Position numbers and translations under genes: made by a program. From Saprolegnia diclina VS20 (Eukaryota > Oomycota > Saprolegniomycetes > Saprolegniales > Saprolegniaceae), in the NCBI RefSeq assembly GCF_000281045.1, contig NW_008246082.1, positions 418,448 through 482,447 of the forward strand: a stretch of DNA of 64,000 nt. The letters are read 5' to 3'. Every line of letters begins with the position of its first letter. The first letter of the stretch is position 1. The notes below the pieces were generated by a model that saw nothing but the letters and a program-made list of their open reading frames with translations, made no database searches and had not been told where the DNA came from. Positions 46,069 through 57,266 of the stretch are shown in pieces.

Positions 46069-49000
46069 ATGGAGGCAGCGACGCCGACGACCCGCGCGAC
46101 CAGCGACGCCGACTCGCAGCCGACGACGATCGGGTCGACCTTGGGGCTCAGCGACGGCCTCGCATCACCCACCGCGAGCGATCTGCCCGCGACGCTCGAA
46201 GCCCGACAAAGCGGAAGATGCATCGGGCCGCTCAAGGAGCTCTACCTCCTCGTCCGGAGCGGGTCGGGCCAGCTGCTGCTGACGACGATCGTGGCGACGG
46301 CAGCCGCGTCCATCTTCTCCGTCGTGCTCTTCATTTGCGCCATCGCGTTCCGGGACAAGACCAACAACGGGCCGCTCCAGCTCCCGTCGGGCGTGCTTCT
46401 CGGGTCGATTGGTACGCTCATCATGTCGCTCCTCGTGCTGCTCTCGTACCGGTACCTCCCAGCCTGCCGCAACCACTCCAACATCCTCCTCCTCAACCGA
46501 AGGTATACGCATTCCCCTATGCCTGCCTCGTCTGCCATGATGCTAGCATCTGCGACCTCCTTCTCGCCGTCTCATTCTTGCTCGAACCGCTCTGGAACAT
46601 GGCGGGCGGCGGTATCCAGCCCCACCTGTCGTGCCGATGGGTCCCAAAAGAGTAATGTGGCGATATATCAAGTTTCTTTGCGTAGCTCTCGGCGACGCGC
46701 GAGTACTTGATCATGGCGTCCATGTGCTGGGAACTTTGCATGGCGCTTGACCTCTTTGCTCTCGTACACTACATTTGTCTTCTCTACTACCCGCGCGGGA
46801 GACATCTCATCGGACCATTGTCGTATTAGCTCAACGACCCGTTCACGTCGCCGCGCAAGAACCGGCGCAAGTACCAGCTGATCGTCCATGCGTCGGGTAC
46901 GGTGTCTGGAGGAAGATGCGGTCTGAGAAGCCTCGCAGGGCTCGTGGCGGCGATCGTCATGCTCTCGGACGACCGCTTCTACGGTGTCTCGGTCGGTGAC
47001 TTTTGCTGGGTCAAGTGCAGCCGCCTCGCCAGCAGCAGCTTTGTGGCGGTCGATGCTGGCATCTGGGTCTTTATCGCGCTGCCCGTGACCATCTTTATTG
47101 GCACCAACGTCTACGTCTGCACCATCTCGATGAAGCGGTGGGCGCTATATATGTACATTTTGGAGTCAAACCGGGATTAGGTTTCGGGGTGGCATTGAAG
47201 CCACTCTGGACCACCGCCGGACGCTTCTCCGCGAAGGCTTCTTGACTACCGTCGCGTTCATCTTGTACTGGATGGTGCTCTGGGGTCTCTACGTGGCCTT
47301 TTGGCTCGCAACGAACAACGACGTGCTCAAGGAGCTCTTTGGCTTTCTCCTCTCGTTCCGGGGCAGCGTCGTCTTCTTCCTCTGGATCCTCTACAGCACG
47401 AGCGACAAAAACATCAAGCAGGTTCAATTCCCAGCCACGCATTGGAGTGGATTCTGACCCAACCTCGAACCTCTAGTCGGTGGCCGAGAGAGAAGACGCA
47501 ACTCGAGCGCAAACCAACTATGCACTTTTGAAAGAGCTGGTGTTTTACACCACGTGCGGCATCACAAAAGCCGTCCAAGTCGCCAACAAGCGGTTCGAAC
47601 CCCACCTTTTCTGCCATTTTATAACTTTTTGTTTTTTGTTTGGTGCTGTAGCCAGTCGCTCGAGCTCGGTGAAGCGTCCATCTTCACCGTGCACCCGCCG
47701 CAGCACGAGCACGCGCTCTTCTCGTGCCAAGAATGCAAGTTTACCGACTTCAAACCCGAAGTGTTTGGCAAGCTCCGCGAGTGCTTTAGCATCGACGAAC
47801 GCCAATTTATTTCGTCCTTTGCCGACTGCAGCATCCCCAAAGTCTCGGAAGGCTCGAGCGGCGCCTTCATGTTCTTCACAACCAACGGCGCGTACATCGT
47901 CAAGAGCCTCACGAAGCGCGAGAGCACCTTCTTGGACAGCATTACCGATGCGTACGCGGCCTACGTCAGCAAACACCCCATGACGTTCTTGACGCGGATC
48001 CTCGGAAGCTACTCGATGGAGCTCTACGGCCGGGTACGTCGCTTCCAAGATGACGCTAGTGTTTAATATCAAGGTGTCAAGACGTCCTATTTCGTCGTCA
48101 TGGAGAACCTCTTCGACAAGCAGCACGCGGTGCACCACCGGTACGACATCAAAGGCTCGTGGGTCGACCGGAACGCCGAGAAGGCGCGGTATGGCGCCGA
48201 AGCCACGTGTCGGTACGTCACCTTGCACGCGGTAGACGCTGGTAGATATGGACACGGTAGGTACTGCAACATGGCGTTTCGAAGCGGTGCGCGCGATACG
48301 TGCCCCAACCGCGCGGGCTTTCACTCGCCCAACGTCGTGCTCAAGGACATGGACTTGACAACCAAGGTCGCCGTGATCCTATTATGGGTTGCGTCATCCC
48401 AAGCGTAGGTCCGCCTCGGGCACGGACACGGCGCCGCTGTGCTCACGCAGCTCAAGAAAGACAGCGATTTCCTCTGCGAGAAAGGCATCATGGACTACAG
48501 TCTCCTCCTCGGTGTCATTGAAGTGCGCTTCCAAGTCAACGTCCAGAGCATCTTGCGCGATGAGATCGACACGCTGCCATTGCCGTCCCTCGACGTCCTC
48601 AGCGCCGTCTCGACGATGCGCACGTCGCAGCGCGCGGTCGCCAAGCAGTCGATCGCGTGCCTTCGGTCCGCCGATGTCGTTGTCGGCCCGGGCTTTTACT
48701 ACATTGGCTTGATCGACATTCTGCAAACGTGGACGCTCGAGAAGCGGTTCGAGCGGTGGGTCAAGACGCTGCTACTGCGCAAGGACCCAGACGGCATCTC
48801 GGCGCTGCCGCCCAAGGCCTACCGGTACCATCCCACCACTTTAAAGCAAACGATTCACACGGTGTCGATGGTGTAGCGACCGGTTCCATAAGCGTCTCGA
48901 CGAGATCTTCCATGTCAGCGGCGCTGATGGCCCGTCGCCGCTCGACGTGACGACCAACGCGGACGCTTCGCTGCCGACTAATGCCAAGATCTTTCCGGTC

Positions 49001-49147
49001 GAGTCGGTCGTCAACGAGCTCAAGCCGTCGTTTAGCTTCCGGAACAACGTGTGGCAAACCGACGAAGCGCTTGACGATGCGATCGGGCGCTCGGTCGTCA
49101 AAACCGACGTCGATGGCACCGAAGCGTCGGGTCGCGTCGACGTATAA
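46069..49147 (+). CDS. GPCR-phosphatidylinositol phosphate kinase fusion (GPCR-PIPK)
   Basis: A multi-exon gene from ATG 46069. A disordered start leads to a seven-TM receptor (LLLTTIVATAAASIFSVVLF, GVLLGSIGTLIMSLLVLLSY, ICDLLLAVSFLLEPLWNM, FALVHYICLLYYPRG, LAGLVAAIVML, GIWVFIALPVTIFIGTNVYV, VAFILYWMVLWGLYVAFWLA). The second cytosolic part has the family motif NDPFTSPRKNRRKY. The kinase follows: Gly-rich loop SEGSSGAFMFFT, ATP lysine YIVKSL, DIKGSWVDR, GFHSPNVVLKDMD, and KGIMDYSLLLGVI (48490-48513). A last exon (about 48891-49147, RFHKRLDEIFHVSG) is joined by splicing CG|C. It should make PI(4,5)P2-type lipids under receptor control at the plasma membrane or endosomes. The fusion is known from oomycetes and Dictyostelium RpkA. 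Confidence 0.95.
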
Positions 49148-49475
49148 CGTCACATTCTTCTTACTCGATACTCCCAATTCAGTATATGAACGTACTCCCA
49201 ACCTGCAAAAGGTCTCTCCTTGGGTGGACCAGATATCTGCGTGTTCTACGTCGCACCAAGGCATCGAACCTTTATGGCCTCGGTAGCAATGACAATATTC
49301 TCCACACGCTAATTGGGCACGCATTATGTCGAGGACATGTGTAGTTTGTGTACAAATTGCACTATCGCAAAAGAAGTGATCATTCTCTTGGTCATGTAGC
49401 AGTCAAGTCCGGATAAACACAATCGCAGTGTCCGGATACAGAGCAAAGTGCAAAGAGAGTGCAAGAGCGTCATGC
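49148..49475. promoter_or_regulatory. Intergenic with two CCGGATA motifs before ankyrin gene
   Basis: GTCCGGATAA (49407-49416) and GTCCGGATAC (49430-49439) lie about 35-70 bp before ATG 49476. The rest is A/T-richer spacer between the GPCR-PIPK stop and the ankyrin gene, with no gene seen. Confidence 0.42.
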
Positions 49476-51688
49476 ATGACCTTCCGGAGCGTCGTGCTCC
49501 AGCCCGAGATCGCATCGATGGTGTTTGAGTTTCAGTTTGGGTTGTATGAAGACGTGCGCGCCGCCTTTGTCGCGTGCAACGAGCTCGTTGAGTTTGACGC
49601 GACGAAATCCTTGTACGCGTGCGACAAGGCATTCGCCAACGCGTTTGCGCCCAACACTGCGTGGCCCGGATTCCCGCCCAGTCGTCCGTCGCTGTATGCT
49701 CTGCTCAACACTGAGCGCGACGACCGCCTTCCGCTGCATCTGGCCATCGTCGGAGGCTTTGTGCAGCTGGCCAAACGCATGTTTCAGTGCCGCCCCGACC
49801 TCGCCTCGGAGGACGCGATCGTCCTCAGCTTCGTCAGCGACCGCCTCGACCTTGTCGAATTCTTACTGGAGCGGCGGGCCCAGGTACCAGAGCTGCGCCG
49901 GCGTAGAATCAACCCCCCAGGTGCGTTGCGCAGCACTACATTCTGTCGTGAAAGCACAATGCTGTAGGTACGCCGATGCAACGACGCATGGCGTCCGTGT
50001 ATCAGTGCTGGCTGTCCCCACTGCTCGCCAGAGAGGACACGAGAGGGGTGGAGCTGCTTCGCGTCTTTGATCCAAGCCTCGACGAGTGGAGTCCCCACGA
50101 GCGCTGGCATGCACTGCGCAGCGCTTCGCTCGAGAACGCAGTTTTAGCCCTCGAGTGCTTCCCTTGGCTGCTCTACCCGCGCATCATGGACGATGCCGCG
50201 CACAGAGGCTTCTTGCCGCTCGTGCAAACGCTGCACGAACGCGGTGTCGCATGCTCGACGAATGCGATGGATTATGCGGCGGCCAACGGCCACTTAGAGA
50301 TCATCGCCTTCCTGCATGCGCACCGACGTGAGGGATGCACGGTGGAAGCGATGAACGCCGCCGCCGCCAACGGCCATTTAGAGATTATTGCCTTCCTGCA
50401 TGCGCACCGACGTGAGGGGTGCACGGTGGAAGCGATGAACGATGCGGCGGCCAACGGCCACGTCAACGTCGTTGAGTTTCTTCAGCGCCATCGGACGGAA
50501 GGCTGCACCACAAGTGCGCTCACGCACTCGATTACCCAAGGCCACCTCAACGTAGTCCGCTTCCTCGTCGAGCTTGGCATTCAGGGCGCGTAGACCCACA
50601 TGCTTGACATTGCCGCCAACAACGGGCACCTTGCTGTCGTCCAGTACCTCCATACACTCGGTTCGTTTACCTGTACCGTCGACGCCGTCGATCGCGCTGC
50701 GTCCGCCGGCCACCACGACGTCGTCGCATTCCTCTTGACGCATCGAAGCGAAGGCTGCACCGTCGATGCCGTCGTGCAAAAAGCGCTCCAAGGAGGACAT
50801 TTACGCACGGTACAGTACCTCGTCTCGCGTGGGTACCCGATGCCGACGCAACTGGTTCGGTTGCGTGAAGGAGCATGGCGCAAGCCCGAAATCACTGGAA
50901 TTCTCGAACTTCTTGCAGCCCACGGCACCCCGTGGAGCGCCGACTGGCTCGAACTAGCGTGCATGGACGACAACGTGCTCCTATTTCAGTTTTGCCACAA
51001 GCACGCGATCGCTGCCTGTGGCCCCGAAGCGCTCGACGAGGCGGTTGAGTACGGAGCGTGGGGCATCGCCGCCTATCTTATGGTCCATGGCGCAGCTGCT
51101 ATCTCAGCGAAAGCGCTCGCATCAACGATGCGCAGCGGACGCCTCGATCTCGCGGTGCACATGCTGCAGCGTCAGCCAGAGCTCCGCCATGACACGCTTC
51201 TTCAAGTGGCGGTGAGTGACCACAACGCAGAGGTAATGCGGTACCTCCTCGCTGCCGGCATTGGCCAACCGCGCGACTGCCTCCGTCAGATTGCAGGACG
51301 TCGACAGCACGTGAGCGAGAGCAGACTTTTACTGTCCTACTGCATGCACGCGACGAGCCATCTTGACAACATCAGCTTTCTTCTCGACCTCATTGCACTG
51401 CCTGACCGCCACCACAAGACGACGCTCCAGCTGCTCACGCCCGAGCTGACGCACCAAGCACGTAAGGCCAGCAGCTCTCTTGAAGTAGCCCCACGCGTGG
51501 CACCGCGAGCGACAACGCTGCTGCAGGCGGGGGAAGTCGTCGATGCGGCGTTAGCTCTCATCCTTGGTCCTCTCGGGTCGACGGACGCGACAATCACGCC
51601 CGAGCGACTGGAGACACGGACAAGAATGGTCCATGGTATGGAGCTCCAGACGGAGCTCCCAAGTCTACTCTCGAGGAAACGTAAATGA
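49476..51688 (+). CDS. Ankyrin-repeat protein, interrupted by an in-frame TAG
   Basis: The start is ATG 49476 (MTFRSVVLQPEIASMVFEFQ); the frame upstream opens only on GTG and overlaps promoter motifs. The first part runs to 49883 and probably splices to 49955 to reach the main frame. From 50276 there are 28-residue ankyrin units with the core NGHLEIIAFLHAHRREGCTV, typical of large oomycete ankyrin families. Two consecutive 84-bp units (from about 50282 and 50366) are almost identical. At 50591-50593 a TAG falls inside a unit, while the same frame continues repeats on both sides (GIQGA, stop, THMLDIAANNGHLAVVQYLH) to 51688. Either a 42-nt in-frame intron (GTAGTC...TAG), a true nonsense mutation or a base error explains it. 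Protein-interaction role inferred. Confidence 0.82.
50591..50593 (+). other. In-frame TAG inside ankyrin repeats
   Basis: The TAG replaces a residue at the position of the GCT segment in a 28-residue unit; unit length and frame are kept on both sides. See the finding for explanations. Confidence 0.75.
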
Positions 51689-52114
51689 CCGACTGACAAA
51701 ATGGAAGGTGCGACAATGGCTAATTCGATCGGGGAAAAGGTGTGCATAGGAGAGGTTTAGAAGCATCGTCTTGTCATTCAAAGCTTGGGCAACGGAGTGG
51801 AGGGATGTGTCGATGGAAGCTCGTCACCCTACAGAATACGAAACGAAGACACATCGTCTGCACTAGTACGCGTACGAGTGCCATTATTGGCCAAGAAAAT
51901 AGAGTCGTTTTCGCATAAAAGTCTCTACTTAGGGAAAGGGTTACGACTCGTCACCCCTCGTGGTCATCGTCCAAGATGTCTGCGTGCAATATGTGGGCCT
52001 GCACTGATCGTGGTCTCTCACGCGTCTGCCCCACGTCGAGTGCTCCATGACAATGATAAATACATATATATATATATTGTACAACAAAACAACGACGACA
52101 ACATACGACGCGAA
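51689..52114. other. Intergenic, convergent 3' region
   Basis: About 425 bp between the convergent ankyrin and Cys/His protein genes. It has an (AT)n run near 52063-52078 and no gene. Confidence 0.5.
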
Positions 52115-52603
52115 TCACGCCAGCGGCACCTTGGCGAGGCGCTTGGCGAGCGCCTTCTTGTGGTTGCGCACGGCCGCGACGCGGTGGTCGGGGCACATTT
52201 TGTAAAAGGCGCCGCTTCGCTTTCGGCTGCACGGCTGCCGGCACTTGCCGTTGCGGTACGAGCATCTTCTTTGGTCCTCGAACAGCGTCGGGAGGCGGTC
52301 GAGAAGGTCGAAAATCGCGCCCACATCATACGAAGGGCCCTCGATAAAATGCAATTCCATTGCGCCCTCGAGGTCATCGATGCGTGCGACGGCCTCGTCT
52401 TCAATGACGTCGATGGCGTCACCGTTCTCGAGCATCGCGTCGTCCTCGTCCGCGAGCGGCGGCAAGAGCGCGTCAATGTCGTCGGCGTCGTACTCGGTGA
52501 GCGGGAAGAGCGACGAAGCTACCTCGTCGCGCGGCCGCAAGAACGGAATTTCGCACAAGAACGCAATGTCGTCGGCCGTAAACGTGCAACCAGTGAGCGC
52601 CAT
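52115..52603 (-). CDS. Small acidic protein with C-terminal Cys/His motif
   Basis: A 162-residue intronless protein; ATG 52603 (MALTGCTFTADDIAFLCEIP) is preferred over an upstream frame without an ATG. The N-terminal two thirds are acidic (EYDADDIDALLPPLADEDDA). The C-terminus has a compact basic motif CSYRNGKCRQPCSRKRSGAF followed by YKMCPDHRVAAV, with Cys, Cys, Cys and His suggesting a small zinc-binding or DNA-binding module. I remember similar short motifs (KC..-R-KR-G-LC..HR) in many oomycete proteins of unknown function. An acidic domain plus a basic zinc module suggests a transcription-related role; this is inference. It shares a 412-bp divergent promoter with the CPAP gene. Confidence 0.7.
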   Translation of the reverse strand: MALTGCTFTADDIAFLCEIPFLRPRDEVASSLFPLTEYDADDIDALLPPLADEDDAMLENGDAIDVIEDEAVARIDDLEGAMELHFIEGPSYDVGAIFDLLDRLPTLFEDQRRCSYRNGKCRQPCSRKRSGAFYKMCPDHRVAAVRNHKKALAKRLAKVPLA

Positions 52604-53015
52604 TTGGCCAATCTGAAAATGAACGTTGGATTTTCCTCCAAAAGTACTATGGGATACGGTGCAGCTTCTCCCTTCTCGACTCTCCATTCTGTATTCTGCA
52701 TTCTCAATCTTGTATTCTCAACCCACCATCGCTTTTGGCCACGACCACGAGATTGCTTTTGCAAGTTTGCAGTGCTGGACGAACGCCATTCGCGGGTCCA
52801 AGACTTCGACTGAGTTAATAAGGGAGCGGCAGACTCGCTGCACTATCAAAGGACAAATGCACCATTTCGACCAAGTCGGCTGGGGCTGGTACATGCTAAT
52901 AGCAGCAGCACCGCTCTGGCATCTCATTTTGCGCGCCAAGCAATAGACAAGCCAGTAACCTCTACAATATAATACGCACCCGGATGCAATCGAGTTTCCG
53001 AGGTCATCATCAGCG
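52604..53015. promoter_or_regulatory. Divergent promoter, Cys/His protein and CPAP genes
   Basis: 412 bp between divergent starts. A weak motif relative, ACCCGGATGC, lies at 52978-52987, about 30 bp before the CPAP ATG. No gene is supported. Confidence 0.4.
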
Positions 53016-55579
53016 ATGGCCGCCCGAAGCGCCGCCATGCCGGGCGACAGCGGTGCAGTTGACATCGACCTCCAGCTGCTCATGCTCATGCTCCTTCTAG
53101 TGTCCTTTGAAGCGCTCGTGGAGAAGCAGTGGTCGGCGACGGCGCCGACGCCCGCGGGCCGCCACGTGCCCAAGAAGCCCTTCCTCAAGAAAGGAGCGCG
53201 TGGGTGGTGGAAGGACAACATCCCGGCCAAGAGGAAACCCTACGTCTTGACGAGCGAGGGCCATGAGCTCTCGGCGCCAGCCGCGGCTGCTCCGCGCCCG
53301 AGCGCTCCAAGTACGGCGGCCGCAAAGAGCCGCGCCGACACCTCGATGCGGTCCGAGCCATCCATGGACCTCATGCAATCGTACGACTGGAAGATGCAGC
53401 AGGATGCAGACGACCTCGAAGAGTTCGAGTACCTCGAGCAAGCGATGCTCGCGCAGTCGAGCCCGGCGAAAGACTCGTTTCTTGACGAATACGAAGATGG
53501 CCGCCTGGCGCCGGAGCTCCTGCCGCGCCAGGACGACGAGTACGCGCCCGCGTGGGAGAAGGCGTTGTACGGCTCCGAGGACAATGCAGACGACTCGCTC
53601 CTGTTTGACGAGTGGCGCAAAGGTATCCTCAAGAACGACGAGCCCGAACTTCAATTTTCCTCGATTCACGTGCCGGCGCCCGAAGAGAACGTCGACCAGG
53701 CTTTGCACTATGGCAGCCTCAACATGAGCGAGCTCAGCGTCGCCGACTCGGAGCCGTGGGACGTCGACATCTCCCGTCCCCTTGAAGCCCACCGCGCGCA
53801 GGAGGACGCCCCTGCCCCGCCAGCTTCGCCGCCCGCGCCGTCCCTCGTCCAGCAACTCTTCCAGAAGCCGCCACCGGCAGCCGCGAGCAAGCCGCCGCCT
53901 CCGACATCGTCGCTGCAGACGCTCAAGCTCAAGCTGCAGCAAAAGGCCACCGTGGCGCCCAAGCCAAAGCCAGCAAAAGCCACCATGCCGCCAAAGAAGA
54001 AGGCAGAGCCGACGCCATCTCGTACACCGGCGCCGGCACCAACTTCGATCATCCCGTCCGTCATTGACGACAAGGTACGGTGCCAGGTCATGCGTCGACG
54101 TCATCCGTACGCTGCGTAGCTCCAGGAGCTCGAAAACGAGGTCAAGCACTACAAACAAGAGACGCTCAAGCTCCAAAAGCGTCGCGAAGCTCTTGAAGCC
54201 GACCAGCGCAAGCTCGATGTCGCGAGGTAGCTCGCGTTCTCCCGTCATCCTTCTCTTAAGGCGCGTAGGCAAGACTGGCTACAAGAGAAGAAACGGGCGC
54301 AGGACGAGCTCGAGACCGAGTGGAAGCAGGTGCGCAAGGAGAAGCGCAGCCTGGACCAGACGCTAAAGATGGGCGTCGGACTCCTTCCCGACCGCAAGTA
54401 CCGTCGACGCGCGGGTTCCTACATTGATAGGGAGCGATCTATGCATAGGGAGCGCGCAGAGGTCGATGCGCTCAAAGCCCAAATCGTCAAGATGAAGGTG
54501 CGTGCGTCCGTCTCCGTCATCCAAGTGACGTCGCCGATTGTAGATGGACGAGGCAGCCAAAGCCAACAAGCAGAAAGCCACGATGGAGTTTTTCCGCCAG
54601 CGCATTGCGGTCGGCAGCCATATCCTACCGTCGCCAACGCTCACAATATAGGACGTAGGAGCTCGAAGTACGCAACCAAGAGCTGCGGGATGAGCTCAAG
54701 TTTATGGAGCAAGAACGACTGGCACACTGGAACTGGTCACCCGAGCCATCGGCATCAACAACGGCGACAACAGCCAAGAGGCCGCCTTCAGAGCCAACCG
54801 AGGACGACGACGTATATGACCCCCACGTGTACCAAGACCGTCCCGTGCGCGCCGTGACGCCGGATCTCCTCGACACGTCGCGGTCCAGCAAAGATGACGT
54901 GCTCGGGTGGCAGTCGAGCTCCATGGCGGCACTTGCATCGTCCGGCTCCCATGCGTACGACGCGTCCGGAGTCGTGCCGCCGCCGCCCGCCGAGCCACCC
55001 GCCGCCGTCGTTCCATCCCCAAAGAAGAAGAAGGAGACGCCGTCCTTCGAAGAGATTCGGCACCCCAAGGGCAAGCTGGAGCGGCGCTTTGCCATGGGCC
55101 CGATCGCCAAGACGTTTGTGTTTGCCAATGGCACCGAGAAGGACGTGTTTGTCGACGGCCACTCGGTCGTGCGCTTCGCCAACGGCGACATCAAAGAGGT
55201 CTGTCCGTCATATGACAAGTTGGACACTCACGCCGCATGATGCTAGACCTATGCGGACAAAACCCTTTACTACTACGCTGCCGCGCAGACCACGCACACG
55301 ACGCTCTCGGACGGAACTCAGATCTTTGAGTTTCCGAATCAGCAGGTAGACCACTCAGAACAGAGCCATTATGACGAAGCGACGTAGGTCGAGACGCACT
55401 ATGCGTCGGGGGCCAAGGAAATCTCGTTTGTCGATGGCACCACCAAGCGCATCGAGGTCAATGGCGACGAGGTGAGTCTCTTCCCGGATGGCACACGCAT
55501 GCTCGAGCAAGCCAACGGCTTTCGCGAAGTCACCAACCCGGATGGCACCAAAGCCCGCGACTACCCCGACGGTACATGA
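53016..55579 (+). CDS. CPAP/SAS-4 (CENPJ-like) centriole assembly protein
   Basis: Exon 1 (53016-54074) encodes a Pro/Ala/Ser-rich N-half with KKPFLKKGARGWW, a type of motif shared by SAS-4/CPAP N-termini. Exon 2 starts at 54120. Coiled coil follows (LQELENEVKHYKQETLKLQK; QDWLQEKKRAQDELETEWKQ; later MDEAAKANKQKATMEFFRQR and ELEVRNQELRDELKFMEQER). The C-terminal G-box/TCP10 domain has repeated beta-strands with Gly/Asp turns: FANGTEKDVFVDGHSVVRFA, TYADKTLYYYAA, SDGTQIFEFPNQQ, ASGAKEISFVDGTTKRIEVN, LFPDGTRMLEQANG. In CPAP this domain binds STIL/Ana2 and is needed for centriole building. The stop is set at 55577-55579; an alternative GTACAT...TAG intron would extend the protein to 55713 with RTTWVTAAGVETAV. 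Fits a zoospore-forming organism. Confidence 0.91.
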
Positions 55580-55735
55580 CACAGCATCGCTCGTGGCTCA
55601 TGGGCGCACTAGGTCGCACGACATGGGTCACCGCCGCCGGCGTCGAGACAGCCGTGCTTCCTGTGCCGCAAAAGCTCGGGCTGTCACCCAACGCTGTTAA
55701 TCGTCGCCAATAGATCTAGTCCTATGAGCTATCTG

Positions 55736-56107
55736 TCACTCTATCGCCATCAGGCCTGCAGTCCTGGCGCTCTTCTTGGAGCCCTCGCGTCTGCCTGCGG
55801 CGATCATCATGTCTTCTAGGTCCGTGGTATCAGCAGCCGTCGGGTCCTCGTCAGTGGCGGATCTGCCTGCCTCTACTTCGCCGCTGGCGGCCATGTCGAC
55901 ATCGCTCTCTCTCCTGCAAGAGGCCATCCTCCTGCAGTCCTCCTCCGGATCTGCCATGTCCTCGAGCCGACGTCGCTGGTCGTCGAGCGTTCTGTCTGCC
56001 GGTGGCCGCCATGGATCGTCCGGATAAGCATATACATTGTGGGAGGTTGGTGCAGTGACTGGTGGGATGTATGAGTCGTATCCGGATGCAATCCATTGGC
56101 TGGCCAT
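55736..56107 (-). other. Low-confidence acidic ORF
   Basis: A minus-strand ORF (MASQWIASGYDSYIPPVTAP from 56107; ATG 56143 is upstream) is acidic and Arg/Ser-rich with no domain. It overlaps two CCGGAT promoter motifs (56019-56028, 56079-56087) that lie 95-160 bp before eS4, so it may be non-coding promoter sequence. No other gene was seen between 55714 and 56178. Confidence 0.3.
56019..56087. promoter_or_regulatory. Two CCGGAT motifs upstream of eS4
   Basis: GTCCGGATAA (about 56018-56027) and GTATCCGGATG (56078-56088) lie about 155 and 95 bp before the eS4 ATG. Confidence 0.4.
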
Positions 56108-56178
56108 CGCTGAAAATGAAAGTGCAAACTCAATTGGGACCATAGTTCTCCTTTTGACCGTTTAACAAGAAGCTAACC

Positions 56179-57098
56179 ATGCCCCGCGGTCCTCGCCACC
56201 ACCTCAAGCGCATGAGCGCCCCCAAGCACTGGATGCTCGGCAAGCTCGATGGCATCTGGGCGCCCCGCCCGTCGTCGGGCCCCCACAAGCTCCGTGAGTG
56301 CTTGCCCCTGATCATCATCATCCGCAACCGCCTCAAGTACGCCTTGACCAAGCAGGAAGTCACGATGATCTGCATGCAGAAGCTCGTCAAGGTTGACGGC
56401 AAGACGCGTGTCGACCCCAACTTCCCGGCTGGCTTCATGGACGTCGTCGAGATCACCAAGTCGGGCGATGTGTTCCGCCTCCTCTACGACACCAAGGGCC
56501 GCTTCGTCCTCCACCGCATCAACGAGGAGGAGAAGAAGTACAAGCTCGCCAAGGTCACGCGCCAGGAGTTCACGGCCAAGCAGATCCCGTACGTCGCCAC
56601 CAGCGACGGCCGCACGATCCGCTACGCCGACCCGCTCATCAAGGTCAACGACACGGTCAAGATCGACATCGAGACGGGCAAGGTCGTCGACTTCATCAAG
56701 TTCGAGACGGGCGCCATGGTCATGATCACGCGCGGCCGCAACGCTGGCCGTGTCGGTATCCTCCACCACATCGAAAGGTATGAACACACCCGTTGACTCT
56801 ACGAGCTGGGTGTGATGGTACTCCCATTGCAACACACACGCCTCTCCTCGCCATACCTCATGGCCTCGCCCTCGACAGCAGAGACTCATGACGCTCCTTG
56901 TATAGACACGCGGGTTCGTTCAACATTGCCCACATCAAGGACACGACCGGTGCCGAGTTCGCCACGCGCCAGGGCAACGTCTTCGCTGTCGGCAAGGACG
57001 GCCGCCCGTGGGTCTCGCTCCCCAAGGGCAAGGGCGTCAAGCTCTCGATCCTTGAGGAACGCAGCTTGCGTGAGCAGAAGGCCGCCGCCAAGCACTAA
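56179..57098 (+). CDS. 40S ribosomal protein eS4 (RPS4)
   Basis: Two exons (56179-56777, 56906-57098) give 263 residues, the usual eS4 length. The protein starts [20 protein letters not shown]. It contains the S4 RNA-binding domain ([20 protein letters not shown]), the central eS4 region ([37 protein letters not shown]) and the KOW motif ([20 protein letters not shown]). The second exon gives [20 protein letters not shown] and a C-terminus [20 protein letters not shown]. It binds 18S rRNA on the small subunit. The 128-nt intron (56778-56905), spliced as AG|A within Arg, is the longest in the window and starts GTATGA rather than GTAC. Codon bias is extreme, consistent with high expression. Confidence 0.98.
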
Positions 57099-57266
57099 GC
57101 AATTAGTGCCGGCGTGCGCCATGCATTATGGCCTCCAATAATGCATAATAAAGGAGAACAAGGTTATAGCCAACGACTATTCTGTTCATTAGACTCGACT
57201 GGCCTTGGTGAGGACGCTACACTCTACAGTCGATCGCTGTGATCATAGGAGCTGGCATGCATGATT

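Noticed and set aside
47575..47610. tRNA-like T-arm (GGTTCGAACCCC)
   Set aside because: No acceptor, D or anticodon arms upstream; it lies in the coding frame or intron edge of the GPCR-PIPK gene (ANKRFEPH).
52060..52080. (AT)n tract as a possible origin or promoter
   Set aside because: Short microsatellite between convergent genes with nothing else to support a function.
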